Assembly: GCA_013202445.1 (NCBI GenBank) | Contig: JABMRW010000080.1 | Coordinates: 1 to 6,878, forward strand | DNA from: Deltaproteobacteria bacterium | GTDB lineage: Bacteria > Chloroflexota > Dehalococcoidia > Dehalococcoidales > BS750m-G39 | Length of the DNA stretch: 6,878 nt | Direction of reading: 5' to 3' | Shown here: positions 6,552-6,878 of the stretch, piece by piece | How the letters are laid out: every line of letters starts with the position of its first letter | How positions within the stretch are numbered: position 1 is the first letter of the stretch | The notes under the pieces: generated by a model | Seen by the model: the letters and a program-made list of their open reading frames with translations, nothing else | Database searches by the model: none | Told to the model about the DNA's origin: nothing | Position numbers and translations under genes: made by a program

Positions 6552-6591
6552 GGGGGAAAATCCCCCTTGGTCCCCCTTTACGAAAGGGGGA
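6552..6591. repeat. Two adjacent CCCCC/GGGGG hairpins upstream of the ppsA promoter
   Basis: GGGGGA-AAA-TCCCCC (6552-6566) is followed after four bases by TCCCCCTTT-ACG-AAAGGGGGA (6571-6591), a perfect nine-pair stem. Neither has a T run on either strand. TCCCCCTTTNNNAAAGGGGGA resembles C5/G5 intergenic hairpins I recall from many bacterial genomes, so this is probably a dispersed palindromic repeat rather than a terminator. Confidence 0.6.
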
Positions 6592-6621
6592 GGTTTAGCC
6601 TGATTTTTAGAGTGCGTGTTG

Positions 6622-6670
6622 TTTCCCACCCTCCCGCCCTCATAAGCTACGCTTCTAAAACTTTCTTCCC
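6622..6670 (-). repeat. Hairpin/G-quadruplex repeat unit, copy 3
   Basis: On the minus strand the order is GAAAGTTTT, a weak hairpin AAGC-GTA-GCTT (6644-6654), four bases, and GGGCGGGAGGGTGGG (6625-6639), again a perfect quadruplex motif with one-base loops. The adjoining TTCTTCCCCATCCCC (6664-6678) matches the TTTTCCCCACCCC (2876-2888) beside copy 1, showing that the homology reaches beyond the unit. Confidence 0.6.
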
Positions 6671-6690
6671 CATCCCCTTTTAGCGGGTGT

Positions 6691-6740
6691 TTTTCTACCC
6701 ACCCACCCGCCCTTAAGAGGTTAGACCTCTATCGGTTCTT
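6691..6740 (-). repeat. Hairpin/G-quadruplex repeat unit, copy 4
   Basis: On the minus strand AGAGGT-CTA-ACCTCT (6716-6730, six pairs) is followed three bases later by GGGCGGGTGGGTGGG (6698-6712). It sits about 73 bases from copy 3 in the same orientation, so the two are a short tandem pair. The stem differs from copies 1 and 2 on both sides yet stays paired. Confidence 0.65.
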
Positions 6741-6746
6741 TTTTGT

Positions 6747-6808
6747 GGGGGTGGGGGGAAAAGGGGAGGCGAAGCCTTAACTTTTAATGGGGATTAGATG
6801 GGGATGAA
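6747..6808 (+). repeat. G-run segment homologous to the middle of the dgt-dnaG spacer
   Basis: GGGGGGAAAAGGGGAGGC (6753-6770) nearly matches GGGGGGAGAAAGGGGAGGC (2916-2934), and both are preceded by a T run. Here it ends in the mini-hairpin AGGC-GAA-GCCT (6767-6777). An 11-base near-tandem repeat follows, ATGGGGATTAG/ATGGGGATGAA (6787-6808). It appears to be another part of the same composite repeat. Confidence 0.5.
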
Positions 6809-6820
6809 GCGCGCAATCAT

Positions 6821-6878
6821 GGGGGTTTAAGGGGGGGCTAAAGCCATGAATTTAGGGGGTTTAAGGGGGACGAAGTCC
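6821..6878 (+). repeat. Direct repeat of GGGGGTTTAAGGGGG plus mini-hairpin
   Basis: GGGGGTTTAAGGGGG occurs at 6821-6835 and 6855-6869, 34 bases apart. Each copy runs into a small stem: GGC-TAAA-GCC (6836-6845) and GGAC-GAA-GTCC (6868-6878). The stems differ in sequence but remain paired. The second ends at the window edge, so more copies may follow outside. Confidence 0.6.

Larger units (their letters stand above)
6402..6878. other. Gene-free region upstream of ppsA
   Basis: I see no credible coding sequence in these 477 bases. The part next to ppsA (to about 6540) is AT-rich and holds its promoter and leader. From about 6550 to the window edge it changes to strongly C-rich and then, from 6747, G-rich plus-strand sequence, packed with short hairpins and two hairpin/G-quadruplex units. 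Nine runs of four or more G occur between 6747 and 6869. Whatever gene lies further upstream is outside the window. Confidence 0.75.

Noticed and set aside
6547..6878. CRISPR array or phase-variable tract
   Set aside because: Repeat copies are diverged, irregularly spaced and lack unique spacers of constant length. The G runs are not inside or abutting a coding sequence in the window.
1..6878. A novel defence, mobile or biosynthetic gene system
   Set aside because: All four genes are recognisable housekeeping genes with intact motifs. There is no transposase, integrase, toxin-antitoxin pair or unexplained coding gap.

Overview
The window is an ordinary housekeeping locus. Four genes all read on the minus strand, so gene order in the direction of transcription runs from high to low coordinates: phosphoenolpyruvate synthase (ppsA), a dGTP triphosphohydrolase-like HD protein (dgt), DNA primase (dnaG) and the primary sigma factor (rpoD, cut off by the left edge of the window). 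The proteins look bacterial and moderately GC-rich. From memory, the order pyruvate/PEP dikinase - dgt - dnaG - rpoD is found in Dehalococcoidia (Chloroflexota) and some Firmicutes. The sigma factor's insert of about 150 residues between regions 1.2 and 2.1 fits Chloroflexota better than Firmicutes. I therefore favour a Dehalococcoidia-like bacterium, as an inference that was not checked by any search.

Layout. 6402-6878 has no gene: it holds the ppsA promoter and leader (about 6402-6540) and, beyond it, a dense patch of C-rich/G-rich repeats and hairpins. ppsA (4143-6401) overlaps dgt (3007-4146) by four bases (ATGA). A 248-bp spacer (2759-3006) carries two inverted copies of the same repeat family and an AT-rich promoter-like box directly in front of dnaG. 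dnaG (989-2758) and rpoD (1-983) are five bases apart, with the rpoD ribosome-binding site inside the end of dnaG.

How the genes fit together. dnaG and rpoD form the core of the classic 'macromolecular synthesis' operon, without rpsU here. dgt may adjust dNTP pools for replication and is translationally coupled to ppsA, a gluconeogenic enzyme. ppsA-dgt and dnaG-rpoD look like two transcription units that may be joined by read-through.

Most interesting. No new multi-gene system is visible. What the genes do not explain is an intergenic repeat family. Each unit is a short hairpin, whose stem changes sequence between copies but stays paired, followed by GGGCGGGNGGGTGGG, a canonical G-quadruplex motif with one-base loops. 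Three copies are perfect and a fourth is degraded. Smaller leads are a possible leaderless dnaG mRNA, a palindrome with a competing hairpin in the ppsA leader, and a clamp-binding-like motif at the tail of the dGTPase.
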